19,658 bases of DNA, from NCBI GenBank assembly GCA_009920875.1, contig RFZE01000015.1, forward strand, positions 1 through 19,658, in the 5' to 3' direction. Below the pieces are notes generated by a model. The model had not been told where the DNA came from, did no database searches, and saw only the letters and a list, made by a program, of their open reading frames with translations. The DNA is from Alphaproteobacteria bacterium (GTDB lineage Bacteria; Pseudomonadota; Alphaproteobacteria; RS24). Position numbers and translations under genes: made by a program. Positions 6,483-14,755 of this stretch are shown here, piece by piece (position 1 is the first letter of the stretch; each line of letters begins with the position of its first letter).

Positions 6483-7418
6483 ATGCAAATCTATCTGCCG
6501 ATTGCAGAAATGAGTGCCCATGTCATGACCCTTATCGGCATGGGCGGCTTGGTCGGCTTCATGTCGGGCATGTTTGGCGTCGGCGGCGGCTTCCTCATGA
6601 CCCCTTTACTGATTTTCATCGGCGTGCCGCCAGCCGTGGCGGTGGCCAGCGAAGCCAATCAAATTGTCGCCTCTTCCGTATCCGGTGGCCTCGCCTATTG
6701 GCAGCGCCGCGCCATTGATGTGCCGATGGGGCTGATTTTAATGGCCGGCGGTTTGGTCGGCTCTTATAGCGGGGTGCAAATTTTCAAAGCGCTGCGCGCG
6801 CAAGGGCATGTCGATTTGCTCATCTCCCTGTCCTATGTGCTGTTTTTATCGGTCATCGGCCTACTTATGCTGCGCGAGAGCGTTCAAGCGTTGAATGCGC
6901 GCCGCCTCGGCAATCCGGTGCGGGCGCGGCGTCCCGGTCAACATAGCTGGATATTGGGGCTGCCCTTTCGTATGCGCTTTCGCCGCTCCAAGCTTTATAT
7001 CAGCGTATTCCCGCCGGTGATTATCGGTTTTTTCGTTGGCATGATGTCGGCCATTATGGGGGTCGGCGGCGGCTTTATAATGGTGCCGGCGATGATTTAT
7101 ATTTTGCGCATGCCGACCAATGTGGTTATCGGCACCTCGCTGTTTCAAATTATTTTCGTCACCGCCTCGGTAACGGTGTTTCACGCGGTGGAAAACCAGA
7201 CTTTGGATATTGTGCTGGCCGTCTTGCTGATGATTGGTGGGGTGATTGGCGCGCAAATCGGCGCTTATGCCGGTCAGCGCCTACAAGGTGAGCAATTGCG
7301 CGCGCTTTTGGCGCTGATTGTGCTGGCTGTCGGGGCGCGGCTCCTGTTTGACTTAATTGTCGAGCCGCAAGAGCTTTATTCGATTTCCGCCATGTCATCG
7401 GCCGGAGAAACGCCATGA
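6483..7418 (+). CDS. TauE/SafE family membrane transporter (putative anion or sulfite exporter)
   Basis: A 311-residue inner-membrane protein with the internal duplication typical of TauE/SafE: GFMSGMFGVGGGFLMTPLL (about 25-43) and GMMSAIMGVGGGFIMVPAM (about 186-204). Each half starts with this glycine-rich helix, followed by further hydrophobic segments; the two halves are joined by a basic loop (about 138-170). Family members export sulfite, sulfoacetate and related organosulfur anions, but many have unknown substrates, so the substrate is not assigned. GAAAGG lies 9 nt before the ATG. Its stop overlaps the next start (ATGA), showing translational coupling to the TIGR02186 gene. It has no cysteine residues. 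Confidence 0.88.
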   Translation: MQIYLPIAEMSAHVMTLIGMGGLVGFMSGMFGVGGGFLMTPLLIFIGVPPAVAVASEANQIVASSVSGGLAYWQRRAIDVPMGLILMAGGLVGSYSGVQIFKALRAQGHVDLLISLSYVLFLSVIGLLMLRESVQALNARRLGNPVRARRPGQHSWILGLPFRMRFRRSKLYISVFPPVIIGFFVGMMSAIMGVGGGFIMVPAMIYILRMPTNVVIGTSLFQIIFVTASVTVFHAVENQTLDIVLAVLLMIGGVIGAQIGAYAGQRLQGEQLRALLALIVLAVGARLLFDLIVEPQELYSISAMSSAGETP

Positions 7419-8170
7419 GGCGCGCTTTCACCGCCATAATTTTTGCCTTGCTGCTGGCCCATGCGCCAGCGCTGGCCAATGTGCTGGTCACAGATTTGTC
7501 AAAAGACCAAATATCCATTCGCGGCGATTTTACCGGCGAGACGCTTTTGCTGTTCGGCGCCATTGACCCGACACCGCATGGGCCGGTTGACGGCGTGGTG
7601 GTGGTTTTGCGCGGCCCCGGCGAAAACGTCACTTTACGCAAAAAACAGAAAAGCCTCGGCATATGGGTCAATCAGCAAGCCTATCGCATGGGCCCTTTAC
7701 CGGGCTTTTTGGCAACCGTCAGTTCCGCCCCCTTATCCGATTTGGCACCGCCGGAAGAGCGGCGGCAATTAAATATCGGGGCCGATCAATTGGACGCGTC
7801 GCTGCTTTCCGGCACAGCCAGCGCGGCTGAAAAACAAGAAGCTTTGCAAGCCTATGTGCGGCTCAAGCGCAGCGATGCGCTGTTTGATGAAAATGCGCAA
7901 GCGGTGGAAATTATCGATGACCGATTGTTTCGCGCCGAGATTAAATTGCCTGCCGGCATGCCGGTCGGGCGCTATGTGACCGAGTTTTTCGCTTTCAAAA
8001 ACGGCCGCGTTGTCGGCTATCGCACCGGCGAATTGCCGGTTGATATTGTCGGCGCGGGACACATATTGGGAGAAGCGGCGCATCATCAATCGCTGCTTTA
8101 TGGCCTGTCGGGCGTCGCTTTGGCGGTGTTTATGGGCTGGGGTGTAGCGGCAATTTTCAGGCGGCGATAA
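7415..8170 (+). CDS. TIGR02186 family protein, periplasmic domain with C-terminal membrane anchor
   Basis: A 251-residue protein of unknown function that I recognise as the TIGR02186 conserved hypothetical family, often found beside TauE/SafE genes in alphaproteobacteria. It has a signal peptide (residues 1-21, ending AHAPALA), a mostly beta soluble domain (about 22-220) and one C-terminal helix (about 226-245) with an arginine tail, so the main domain should lie in the periplasm. It contains no cysteine, which argues against it being a thiol partner of the CcdA protein encoded next. Both flanking junctions overlap (4 nt upstream, 1 nt downstream), which indicates that the proteins are made together. 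Confidence 0.8.
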   Translation: MRRAFTAIIFALLLAHAPALANVLVTDLSKDQISIRGDFTGETLLLFGAIDPTPHGPVDGVVVVLRGPGENVTLRKKQKSLGIWVNQQAYRMGPLPGFLATVSSAPLSDLAPPEERRQLNIGADQLDASLLSGTASAAEKQEALQAYVRLKRSDALFDENAQAVEIIDDRLFRAEIKLPAGMPVGRYVTEFFAFKNGRVVGYRTGELPVDIVGAGHILGEAAHHQSLLYGLSGVALAVFMGWGVAAIFRRR

Positions 8171-8922
8171 TGGACGGATTTCTGGCTTCGGCTTTGGCAG
8201 CATTTTTCGGCGGCGCGTTGAGCTTTCTCTCACCTTGTGTCTTGCCGCTCGTGCCCGGTTATTTATGTTTCGCCGCCGGTCTGCAATTTTCCGAATTGAG
8301 CGCATTGGAAGAAAAAGGCCAAGCAGCGCAGCGCATTTTTCCCGGCGCGCTGGCTTTTGTCGGCGGCTTCTCGGCTGTCTTTATCGCTTTGGGGGCAGGC
8401 GCGGCGGCCATCAACCCGCTGCTGCTGACCTATCAGACCGAACTGGCTTATCTGGCCGGCGGGGCGATTATCATTCTTGGCCTGCATGTCGCCGAGCTTA
8501 TCCATATTCCGCTTCTGGCGCGCGAGGCGCGCTTGCAAGACAATAGCGCCGTGCGCCAGTCGCGCGCGCCACTTGTCGCCGCATTTATAATGGGGTTGGC
8601 CTTTGCCTTTGGCTGGACACCGTGTATCGGACCGATATTGGCAACGATTTTGGCGCTCGCTGCGGCGCGCGACAGTCTTGGCGAAGGGGTCAGTTTGCTG
8701 GCCATATATGCGGCCGGTCTCGGTCTGCCATTTATTGTTGCCGCACTTGGCGTCGGGCGGTTTCTCGCGGCCAGCCAAAAGATTAAAGCCCATATGGTTT
8801 GGGTAACGCGCGGCGCCGGTGGCCTGCTGGTGGTGACCGGCATATTGATTATGCTCGGCAGTCTGCAAAGCCTTGCCTCTTATCTGCTCGACTGGTTTCC
8901 CTTCTTGGCGACGCTCGGATAA
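8170..8922 (+). CDS. ccdA: CcdA/DsbD-type transmembrane thiol-disulfide carrier
   Basis: A 250-residue, six-helix membrane protein of the DsbD beta-domain/CcdA family, which carries electrons from cytoplasmic thioredoxin to periplasmic thiol proteins. The two redox cysteines stand in the expected settings: Cys23 in SFLSPCVLPLVPGY and Cys152 in GWTPCIGPIL. The helices form two repeats separated by a charged loop (about 117-133). The start overlaps the previous stop as TAATG. No thioredoxin-like partner (TlpA, CcsX or DsbD alpha/gamma domain) is encoded in the operon, so its periplasmic client is unknown; candidates include cytochrome c maturation or repair proteins encoded elsewhere. Confidence 0.92.
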   Translation: MDGFLASALAAFFGGALSFLSPCVLPLVPGYLCFAAGLQFSELSALEEKGQAAQRIFPGALAFVGGFSAVFIALGAGAAAINPLLLTYQTELAYLAGGAIIILGLHVAELIHIPLLAREARLQDNSAVRQSRAPLVAAFIMGLAFAFGWTPCIGPILATILALAAARDSLGEGVSLLAIYAAGLGLPFIVAALGVGRFLAASQKIKAHMVWVTRGAGGLLVVTGILIMLGSLQSLASYLLDWFPFLATLG

Positions 8923-9393
8923 ATGATGAAAAAGCTTCGTGACGGATTGGCCACTGTGCCACGCAGCGCTTTATGGCTCGGCCTGGCCGGGCTCATTCCC
9001 TTTATCAGTGGCGGCATCGGTGTCTGGCTTTCAGCTTTGGGCGATATTCGTTTCGCCCTACCGCTCATCGTGCTGGCCTATGGCTGTCTGATTGCCGCGT
9101 TTCTGGGTGGGGTGCGCTGGGGCGCAGCAATGCAAAATAATGAAGCTGACCATTTGCCGCGCCAGCTCATCATCGCCATTATGCCGACGCTGATGGCGCT
9201 GGTCGCTTTTATGCTGCCCTTGCCACAAGCCTTTACTTTGCTGATTGTTTTGTTTGTCGCGCAAGGCGTGCTTGACCTCACCGCCGTTCAGCAAACCCGT
9301 TTGGTCGATTGGTATGCGCCGTTAAGGATTTTACTGACCATTATTGCGGCGCTTTCCATGGCCTCCATACTGGTGCATGTGCTGACCCATTAA
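8923..9393 (+). CDS. DUF3429 family membrane protein
   Basis: A 156-residue membrane protein with the DUF3429 hallmark FLGGVRWG (about 61-68) and five or so hydrophobic segments. The function is not known. The reading frame starts directly after the ccdA stop (TAA-ATG-ATG), so either of two adjacent ATGs may be used and translation is probably coupled to ccdA. It is the last gene of the plus-strand operon; its stop is only 6 nt from the stop of the convergent pdeM. I see no terminator with a T run between them. Confidence 0.85.
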   Translation: MMKKLRDGLATVPRSALWLGLAGLIPFISGGIGVWLSALGDIRFALPLIVLAYGCLIAAFLGGVRWGAAMQNNEADHLPRQLIIAIMPTLMALVAFMLPLPQAFTLLIVLFVAQGVLDLTAVQQTRLVDWYAPLRILLTIIAALSMASILVHVLTH

Positions 9394-9399
9394 GCGGCT

Positions 9400-10104
9400 C
9401 TAGCGGGCGCGGTCGGGCAGGAGCCGGTTCGGCTGAATGGCGGCGAGCCGCGCCGCGCCGACCATCACCGCTTGATATTCTGTGCCGTCAAACAGCCCGT
9501 CAAAAGCCACATCACGCACATTGAGACTGCCGGTCAGTGTGCCGAATGCCGGTAAAATGACGCGCTGCGCATCATGCACAAAACAGCGGCGGCGCAAATT
9601 ACGCCCACGCTGGCGCAGCTTGGCGCATGGGTGCAAATGGCCGGCCAATTCACCGGCCTCGAAGTCCGCACCGCGCGCCAATGGCTCATGACGCATCACC
9701 AAATCGGCATCACGAAATATCTCTATTGCCGCGCCGGGCAGACCGATGGGCGGTGTCGGATCATGATTGCCGGTCACCCACACCGTCTCTACCGCGCCGG
9801 TGAGGCGTGCCAATTCTGCGCGGTCGGCTTGCGACATGCGGCTAGGCCAATCATCATCGTGAAACGCATCGCCCAGCGAGACAAAAGATTGCGGGTTAAA
9901 CGCATTAAAGGCGTCTGCGAGACGGCGCAGCGTCGCCGCCGTGTCATAGGGGGGCAGAGCCACGCCGCGCGCGGCAAAGGCCGAGGCTTTTTCAAAATGC
10001 AAATCGGCGACAATCAGCATGTTCTTATCGGGCCGATAAAGCGCGCCCGACACATCGGCAATCAGCTTCACGCCATTTATGACAAACTCATAGTGCCTCG
10101 ACAC
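9400..10104 (-). CDS. pdeM: Ligase-associated DNA damage response endonuclease PdeM (metallophosphoesterase)
   Basis: A calcineurin-like phosphoesterase of the ligase-associated type. Metal-binding motifs in a 234-residue numbering: ADLH (Asp34, His36), GDAFHDD (Asp79), GNHD (Asn113, His114), RHEP (His139) and GHLHP (His156, His158). I start at GTG 10104 because GGAGG lies 6 nt upstream; the longer open frame to 10182 lies within the helicase gene and adds a basic stretch unlike the family. The gene overlaps the helicase 3' end by 17 nt. PdeM belongs to a DNA repair set with an Lhr-type helicase, an exonuclease and an ATP-dependent ligase. Only the helicase is here. Confidence 0.85.
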   Translation of the reverse strand: MSRHYEFVINGVKLIADVSGALYRPDKNMLIVADLHFEKASAFAARGVALPPYDTAATLRRLADAFNAFNPQSFVSLGDAFHDDDWPSRMSQADRAELARLTGAVETVWVTGNHDPTPPIGLPGAAIEIFRDADLVMRHEPLARGADFEAGELAGHLHPCAKLRQRGRNLRRRCFVHDAQRVILPAFGTLTGSLNVRDVAFDGLFDGTEYQAVMVGAARLAAIQPNRLLPDRAR

Positions 10105-12601
10105 CACCGGCCTCCAAACCTTGCGTCGCCTCGCGCACCAAATTATCATGGCGGCTCTCCGCCTCGCCCAGCAATTCATCATCAGCCGCGCCGCGCACCG
10201 GCTCTTTGCCCATTTCCATCAAAAGCGACACGGCAAGCGGCGAAATATGGCTCAGCCGTTTCAGCATCAGCTTGCCTTCAATGCGCGCCAACATGGCACC
10301 GAGCCGTCCGATATCCAGCAAGCCGGTCGCCGCATCGGCGCGCGCCGCTTGCAAGAGAATATGGTCGGGCTCATGGCTGCGCAACACATCGAAAATCAAA
10401 TCGGCCGAAAACGTCACTTGGCGACCGGTCTTTTCATGCCCCGGCATGTTTTTCTCAATCAGGCCGGAAATCATCGCGCAATCGCGAAACGTGCGCTTCA
10501 TCAAAGCCGATTCATCGAGCCAAGCCTCCAAATCATCGCCCAGCATATCTTGCGCAAACAGCGCCTCCAGTGTCAGCTTTTCTTGTTCAACCATCAGCCC
10601 GATATCGCGCAAGCCCCATACGGCCAGCCCATAATCATTGGCGACAAAGCCCATGGGGCGCGCGCCCATATGCTCCATGCGCCGCGTCAGCAACATACCC
10701 AAAGTCTGATGCGCCAACCGCCCCTCAAACGGATAGGCGGTCATATAATAGCGCACGCCGCGTGCAAAGCTCTCGACCAGCAGCGTGTCTTTTTTGGGCA
10801 AGGCCGAAAATTCCTGCTGCATGGCCAACCATTGCGCCACTTGCGGCGGCAAATCGCGCCAGCTTTTCGGGTCAGACAGCATGGCGCGCACGCGTTCGGC
10901 CAAATGGGTGGAGATGGGAAATTTGCCGCCTTGATAGGTCGGCACTTTCGGGTCGGCATGATAAGCGCGCGACACCAGCGCCTCGGTATCGCGCACCGCT
11001 TCCAGCCGCAAGGTTTCACCGGCAAAAACAAATGTGTCGCCGGGCGCGAGCGCGGTCAAAAAATATTCTTCCATCTCGCCCAAAACGCGCCCGCCGCTTA
11101 TTGGCCGCTTGCCTTTTTTCGGGCGCGTCAGCCGCACTTCCAACATGGGCGCTTCGACAATCGTGCCGACATTCATGCGATAGCGTGTTGCCAAACGCGG
11201 ATGGGCCAGCCGGTAGCTGCCGTCTTTTTCTTGCCGCAAACGGGCATAGCGATCATAGGTTTTGAGCGCATAGCCGCCGGTCGCGACAAAATCCACAATG
11301 CGGTCAAAAACCGCGCGCGGCAAATCATGATAGGGCGCGGCGCGGCACACTTCTTCATAGAGGCTGTCAGGATGAAATGGCGCGTGACAGGCCGTGCCGA
11401 AAATATGCTGCGCCAATACATCAAGCCCGCCCGTGCGCATCATTGTACCGTCTTGCTCGCCGGCGGCGACGCTTTCCCGCGCCGCTTTGCATTCGAGCAC
11501 TTCAAAGCGATTAGACGGCACCAGCAAAGCGGCAGAAGCCTCGTCAAAACGGTGATTGGCGCGACCGATACGCTGCGCCAAACGGCTCGCGCCTTTTGGC
11601 GCGCCGACATGAATGACCAAATCAACCGCGCCCCAATCAATACCCAAATCAAGCGTTGAGGTGCAGACAACGGCGCGCAATTGACCGGCCGCCATTGCCG
11701 CTTCCACTTTGCGGCGGCGTTCGGGCGCCAGCGAGCCATGATGCAAAGCAATCTCCAGACCGCTTTCATTGAGCACCCATAATTCACGAAACACCATTTC
11801 CGCTTGCGAGCGCGTATTGACGAACACCAGAGACGTGTCGGCTCCTTCAATGGCGGCCAACACATCGGCCATGGCGTGGCGCGCCGTATGACTGCCCCAG
11901 GGCAAGCGCTCTTGCGTGTCCAAAATCGACAAGGCGGGCGGCGCACCGGGCTTGCCTTCAATCAATATGGCTTCTTCCATGCCCTTATCTTGTGGCGTCA
12001 AAAAGCGCCGCAGGGCTTGTTTGTCGGCCACGGTTGCCGACAGGCCGAGGCGTTTGGCTTTGGGTGCCAGACGGGCCAACCGCGCCAAGCCCAGCGCCAG
12101 CAAATCGCCGCGCTTATTGGGGGCCAGCGCGTGCAGCTCATCGATAATAATCGTGTCGAGCGCGGCAAAATAATCATCCGCTTCGGGCCAGCTCAGCATC
12201 AGTGCCAATTGCTCGGGCGTGGTCAGCAAAATATCGGGCGGGTTTTGCTTTTGACGGGTTTTGCGATTTTGCGGCGTGTCACCGCTGCGTGTCTCAATCG
12301 TAATATCAAGCGCCAATTCCTCAACCGGCTGCATCAGATTGCGCTGAATATCGACAGCCAGTGCCTTTAGCGGCGACATATATAAGCTGTGCAATTTGCC
12401 GGTTGAGCCGTTTGAGACCAGATTTTCGAGGCTCGGCATAAATCCGGCCAGCGTCTTGCCGCCGCCGGTCGGGGCAATCAGCAGCGCATCATGCCCACCC
12501 CGCGCGGCCTGCCAAAACGCCGTCTGATGGGCGCGCGGCTGCCAGTTGCGGGCGCGAAACCATGCATCAAATTGCGGCAAGAGTTTTTGCGTGTCGGCCA
12601 T
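10088..12601 (-). CDS. Ligase-associated DEXH-box helicase (Lhr family)
   Basis: An 837-residue superfamily 2 helicase of the short Lhr type found with bacterial ATP-dependent ligase repair clusters (TIGR04121-like). Motifs seen: Walker A APTGGGKT (43-50), PLKAL (77-81), TTPEQL (127-132), DELH (154-157), SAT (188-190), VNTRSQAE (261-268), TSTLDLGID (314-322) and QRIGRANHR (343-351), followed by the Lhr winged-helix and C-terminal core. It should translocate on and unwind nucleic acid with ATP. It lacks the long C-terminal extension of full-length Lhr (about 1,500 residues). It is co-transcribed with pdeM (overlap). Only 36 nt separate it from the upstream esterase gene. Confidence 0.92.
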   Translation of the reverse strand: MADTQKLLPQFDAWFRARNWQPRAHQTAFWQAARGGHDALLIAPTGGGKTLAGFMPSLENLVSNGSTGKLHSLYMSPLKALAVDIQRNLMQPVEELALDITIETRSGDTPQNRKTRQKQNPPDILLTTPEQLALMLSWPEADDYFAALDTIIIDELHALAPNKRGDLLALGLARLARLAPKAKRLGLSATVADKQALRRFLTPQDKGMEEAILIEGKPGAPPALSILDTQERLPWGSHTARHAMADVLAAIEGADTSLVFVNTRSQAEMVFRELWVLNESGLEIALHHGSLAPERRRKVEAAMAAGQLRAVVCTSTLDLGIDWGAVDLVIHVGAPKGASRLAQRIGRANHRFDEASAALLVPSNRFEVLECKAARESVAAGEQDGTMMRTGGLDVLAQHIFGTACHAPFHPDSLYEEVCRAAPYHDLPRAVFDRIVDFVATGGYALKTYDRYARLRQEKDGSYRLAHPRLATRYRMNVGTIVEAPMLEVRLTRPKKGKRPISGGRVLGEMEEYFLTALAPGDTFVFAGETLRLEAVRDTEALVSRAYHADPKVPTYQGGKFPISTHLAERVRAMLSDPKSWRDLPPQVAQWLAMQQEFSALPKKDTLLVESFARGVRYYMTAYPFEGRLAHQTLGMLLTRRMEHMGARPMGFVANDYGLAVWGLRDIGLMVEQEKLTLEALFAQDMLGDDLEAWLDESALMKRTFRDCAMISGLIEKNMPGHEKTGRQVTFSADLIFDVLRSHEPDHILLQAARADAATGLLDIGRLGAMLARIEGKLMLKRLSHISPLAVSLLMEMGKEPVRGAADDELLGEAESRHDNLVREATQGLEAGGVEAL

Positions 12602-12637
12602 AGGCTGACTATAAGCCTTGAGAACAAGTGCGGGAAA

Positions 12638-13681
12638 CTATCTGCCCAAATGCGCTGCCAAGTCGCGGGCCAATTGCACGCTCGCCGCCTCGGCCGCATG
12701 GGAGACACGGCATAGGCATAAGAAACTATGCGTCAATTCACCAAAACAATAATGCGTCACCTGATTGCCGACCGCGCTTAACGCTTCAGCATATTCATTG
12801 CCTTGATCGCGTATCGGGTCAAATCCAGCCGTGGCGATAATGGCGGGTGGCAATTTTTGCAAATTTTCATTATGCAGCGGATTGGCCCAGGCATGGTCCA
12901 TCCCCTTGCCGTCGGGAAACACATTGGCGTTGAACATTTCCATTGTCGCTTTTGAGAGCGGAAACATATCGGCGCAGCTCTCCATTGAGCCAGCGGCCGT
13001 TATGTCGGTACTGACCCAGGGATAAATCAGCAATTGCGCCGCCGGTAGGGCGATTTTTTCAAGCTTCGCCTTATCGCGCAATAGCTGACACATGACAGAA
13101 GCGATGAGGCCACCGGCGCTGTCTCCGGCCAGCGCGACACGGCGGCGGTCAATGCCCAGATTTTCCGCATTATCATGCACATAATCCCACAGCGCCAAGC
13201 CGTCCTCAATGGCGGCAGGAAAAGCGTGTTCCGGGCATAAGCGATAATCCAGCGTAATCACTTTGGCACGACATTCATCGGCCAAAAGCGAACAGAAATA
13301 ATCATCGGTCAAATGGTGCATAATCACCAAGCCTCCCTGATGGAAAAACAGAATACCCGGATCGGTATCGCTGGCCCGCTTCGGCTCGTAAATACGCGCT
13401 TTCAGCGTCGCCGTGGCCAGCGGCAATTCGACATCGCGGATTTTGACTCGGCGACGGCGCGGCGCGATGGCGTCAAAGCTGTTTCCCGCTTCACGAATTT
13501 GCGCCAAGCTCGGTGTTTCATGATTTTGAGCGGCGGCACGTTTGGCCGCCAAATTGGCCAATATTTGGATATTGCTGTCCATTACAAAACCATCCACCTC
13601 AATCGGCGGACCGGCCATATGGCGCACCAGCCGACGCGGCGCGCGGCGCAAGGCACTAAGAATTAGATTTTGAACATTCAC
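12638..13681 (-). CDS. Alpha/beta hydrolase, hormone-sensitive lipase (HSL)-type esterase
   Basis: A 347-residue esterase or lipase of the HSL/family IV type. The nucleophile elbow GDSAGG has Ser188, the acid is in GFDPIRDQG, and the histidine is in LTHSF near the C-terminus. The usual oxyanion-hole motif HGGG is HQGG here (residues 114-117), an uncommon change. I start at GTG 13681, which has GGGAGG 8 nt upstream; the alternative GTG 13723 overlaps the TetR stop by 4 nt (GTGA) and would add 14 residues. The gene follows the TetR regulator directly, so it is probably that regulator's target or partner. The substrate is unknown. Confidence 0.85.
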   Translation of the reverse strand: MNVQNLILSALRRAPRRLVRHMAGPPIEVDGFVMDSNIQILANLAAKRAAAQNHETPSLAQIREAGNSFDAIAPRRRRVKIRDVELPLATATLKARIYEPKRASDTDPGILFFHQGGLVIMHHLTDDYFCSLLADECRAKVITLDYRLCPEHAFPAAIEDGLALWDYVHDNAENLGIDRRRVALAGDSAGGLIASVMCQLLRDKAKLEKIALPAAQLLIYPWVSTDITAAGSMESCADMFPLSKATMEMFNANVFPDGKGMDHAWANPLHNENLQKLPPAIIATAGFDPIRDQGNEYAEALSAVGNQVTHYCFGELTHSFLCLCRVSHAAEAASVQLARDLAAHLGR

Positions 13682-13719
13682 CCGAATTGCCTCCCAGAAG
13701 GCAATTAGACTATTTAATC

Positions 13720-14358
13720 TCACGCCCCGTCAATGCCGCCATCAATGCCGCGCATAAAAAGTTTGGTGGCAAATCGCGCCGCCCCTTGCGGATCAATCTT
13801 ATCGCCCTGCATAATTTCATCGAGAATGGAAAAGGCGACACCGCCAATGGCGGCGGTCAGCAAAGCCGCATCATTTTGCGGAATCATGCCGAGCTTCATG
13901 GCGCGCTCAATATCTTGCCGCATTTCTGCCAAACCGGCCGTCACTTGCGGCCCGCGCATATTAATATTGCCGCCATCGCGCCCGCGATTGGAGCGCACCA
14001 AATGATAGGTCTCTGGGTTTTCCGCATAATAGCTGAAATAAGTGAGATAGCTGGCCTCGATAAACTGCTCAAAATTATCGGCCTCTTGGCGCGCGGCTGA
14101 TAAAAGCGCGCGCAATTCTTCACCGCTTTCTTGCGTCAGCGCCTCAAACACCTCTTCTTTATTGGTGAAATAATTATAAAACGTGCCGGTCGCCAAAGTG
14201 GTGCGGCGGATAATATCACGCACGGTCGCCCCGCCATATCCCAATTCCGCAAACACGGTGCGCGCCGCTTGTAAAATCGCATCGCGATTGCTGGCACGAT
14301 TGCTGGCGCGTTTGCCATCGCGTTTTGTCGACGTCGTATTTCGGGTTTCAATATTCAT
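13720..14358 (-). CDS. TetR/AcrR family transcriptional regulator
   Basis: A 212-residue regulator. The N-terminal helix-turn-helix is clear: AILQAARTVFAELGY (27-41), GGATVRDIIRRTTLATGTFYNYF (42-64) and NKEEVFEAL. The C-terminal ligand domain (about 75-212) is helical and unassigned. Before the DNA-binding domain is a basic tail with a duplicated ASNR ASNR, produced by a 12-bp tandem repeat in the DNA. It lies immediately upstream of the HSL-type esterase on the same strand, so regulation of that operon, possibly in response to a lipid-like ligand, is the simplest inference. Confidence 0.88.
   Translation of the reverse strand: MNIETRNTTSTKRDGKRASNRASNRDAILQAARTVFAELGYGGATVRDIIRRTTLATGTFYNYFTNKEEVFEALTQESGEELRALLSAARQEADNFEQFIEASYLTYFSYYAENPETYHLVRSNRGRDGGNINMRGPQVTAGLAEMRQDIERAMKLGMIPQNDAALLTAAIGGVAFSILDEIMQGDKIDPQGAARFATKLFMRGIDGGIDGA
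14285..14308. repeat. 12-bp tandem duplication within the TetR gene
   Basis: Two adjacent 12-nt units (CGATTGCTGGCA and CGATTGCTGGCG) differ only at the last base. They encode the repeated ASNR in the basic N-terminal tail of the regulator and keep the frame. Confidence 0.85.
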
Positions 14359-14407
14359 CTACTCAACTTAGGCCAATCATATGAGAAAGCCAAACCAGTG
14401 CTATTGA

Positions 14408-14755
14408 TCACGCAAGAAATTGTGCGGCCAATTCAGGCGGGCGACAAATAATGGCCGTCTTGCTATCGCTGACCAAAGGGCGTTCGAGCAAAATCGGGTT
14501 CTCGGCCATCGCCTTAATCAACGCAGCCTCGTCATTTTCATTTTTCAAGCCCAGTTGTTTATACACCGCCTCGCCGGTGCGCATCATGGCGCGCACATCG
14601 CCGCCGCTTTTGGTCGCCAAATCTTCCAGCTCCGCCACAGAGAGGCCGGTTTTCAAATATTCGACAATGTCGAATTCTGCCCCGGCCTCGGTCAATAGGG
14701 CCAGCGCTTGCCGCGATTTGGAACAGCGCGGATTGTGATAAATCTTCAAGCTCAT
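14408..14755 (-). CDS. arsC: ArsC family arsenate reductase (glutaredoxin type)
   Basis: A 115-residue protein of the ArsC/YfgD thioredoxin-fold family. The catalytic Cys11 lies in NPRCSKSR. Three arginines, Arg59 (MMRTGE), Arg92 (LERPLV) and Arg105 (ICRPPE), correspond to Arg60, Arg94 and Arg107 of plasmid R773 ArsC. Known members reduce arsenate to arsenite with glutathione and glutaredoxin, but YfgD-like members in housekeeping contexts may have other roles. The start overlaps the pyrD stop (ATGA). No arsR, arsB or acr3 is nearby, so this is an orphan, probably not part of an arsenic-induced operon. Confidence 0.85.
   Translation of the reverse strand: MSLKIYHNPRCSKSRQALALLTEAGAEFDIVEYLKTGLSVAELEDLATKSGGDVRAMMRTGEAVYKQLGLKNENDEAALIKAMAENPILLERPLVSDSKTAIICRPPELAAQFLA

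Noticed and set aside
9395..9426. Inverted repeat CGGCTC/GAGCCG between the convergent DUF3429 and pdeM genes as a terminator
   Set aside because: The loop is 20 nt, there is no T run on either strand, and it lies inside the pdeM coding end.
9574..11659. Plus-strand open frames of 563 and 512 codons opposite pdeM and the helicase
   Set aside because: The minus-strand genes have complete helicase and phosphoesterase motifs. The plus frames are low-complexity Arg/Ala/Pro/Gln-rich shadows.
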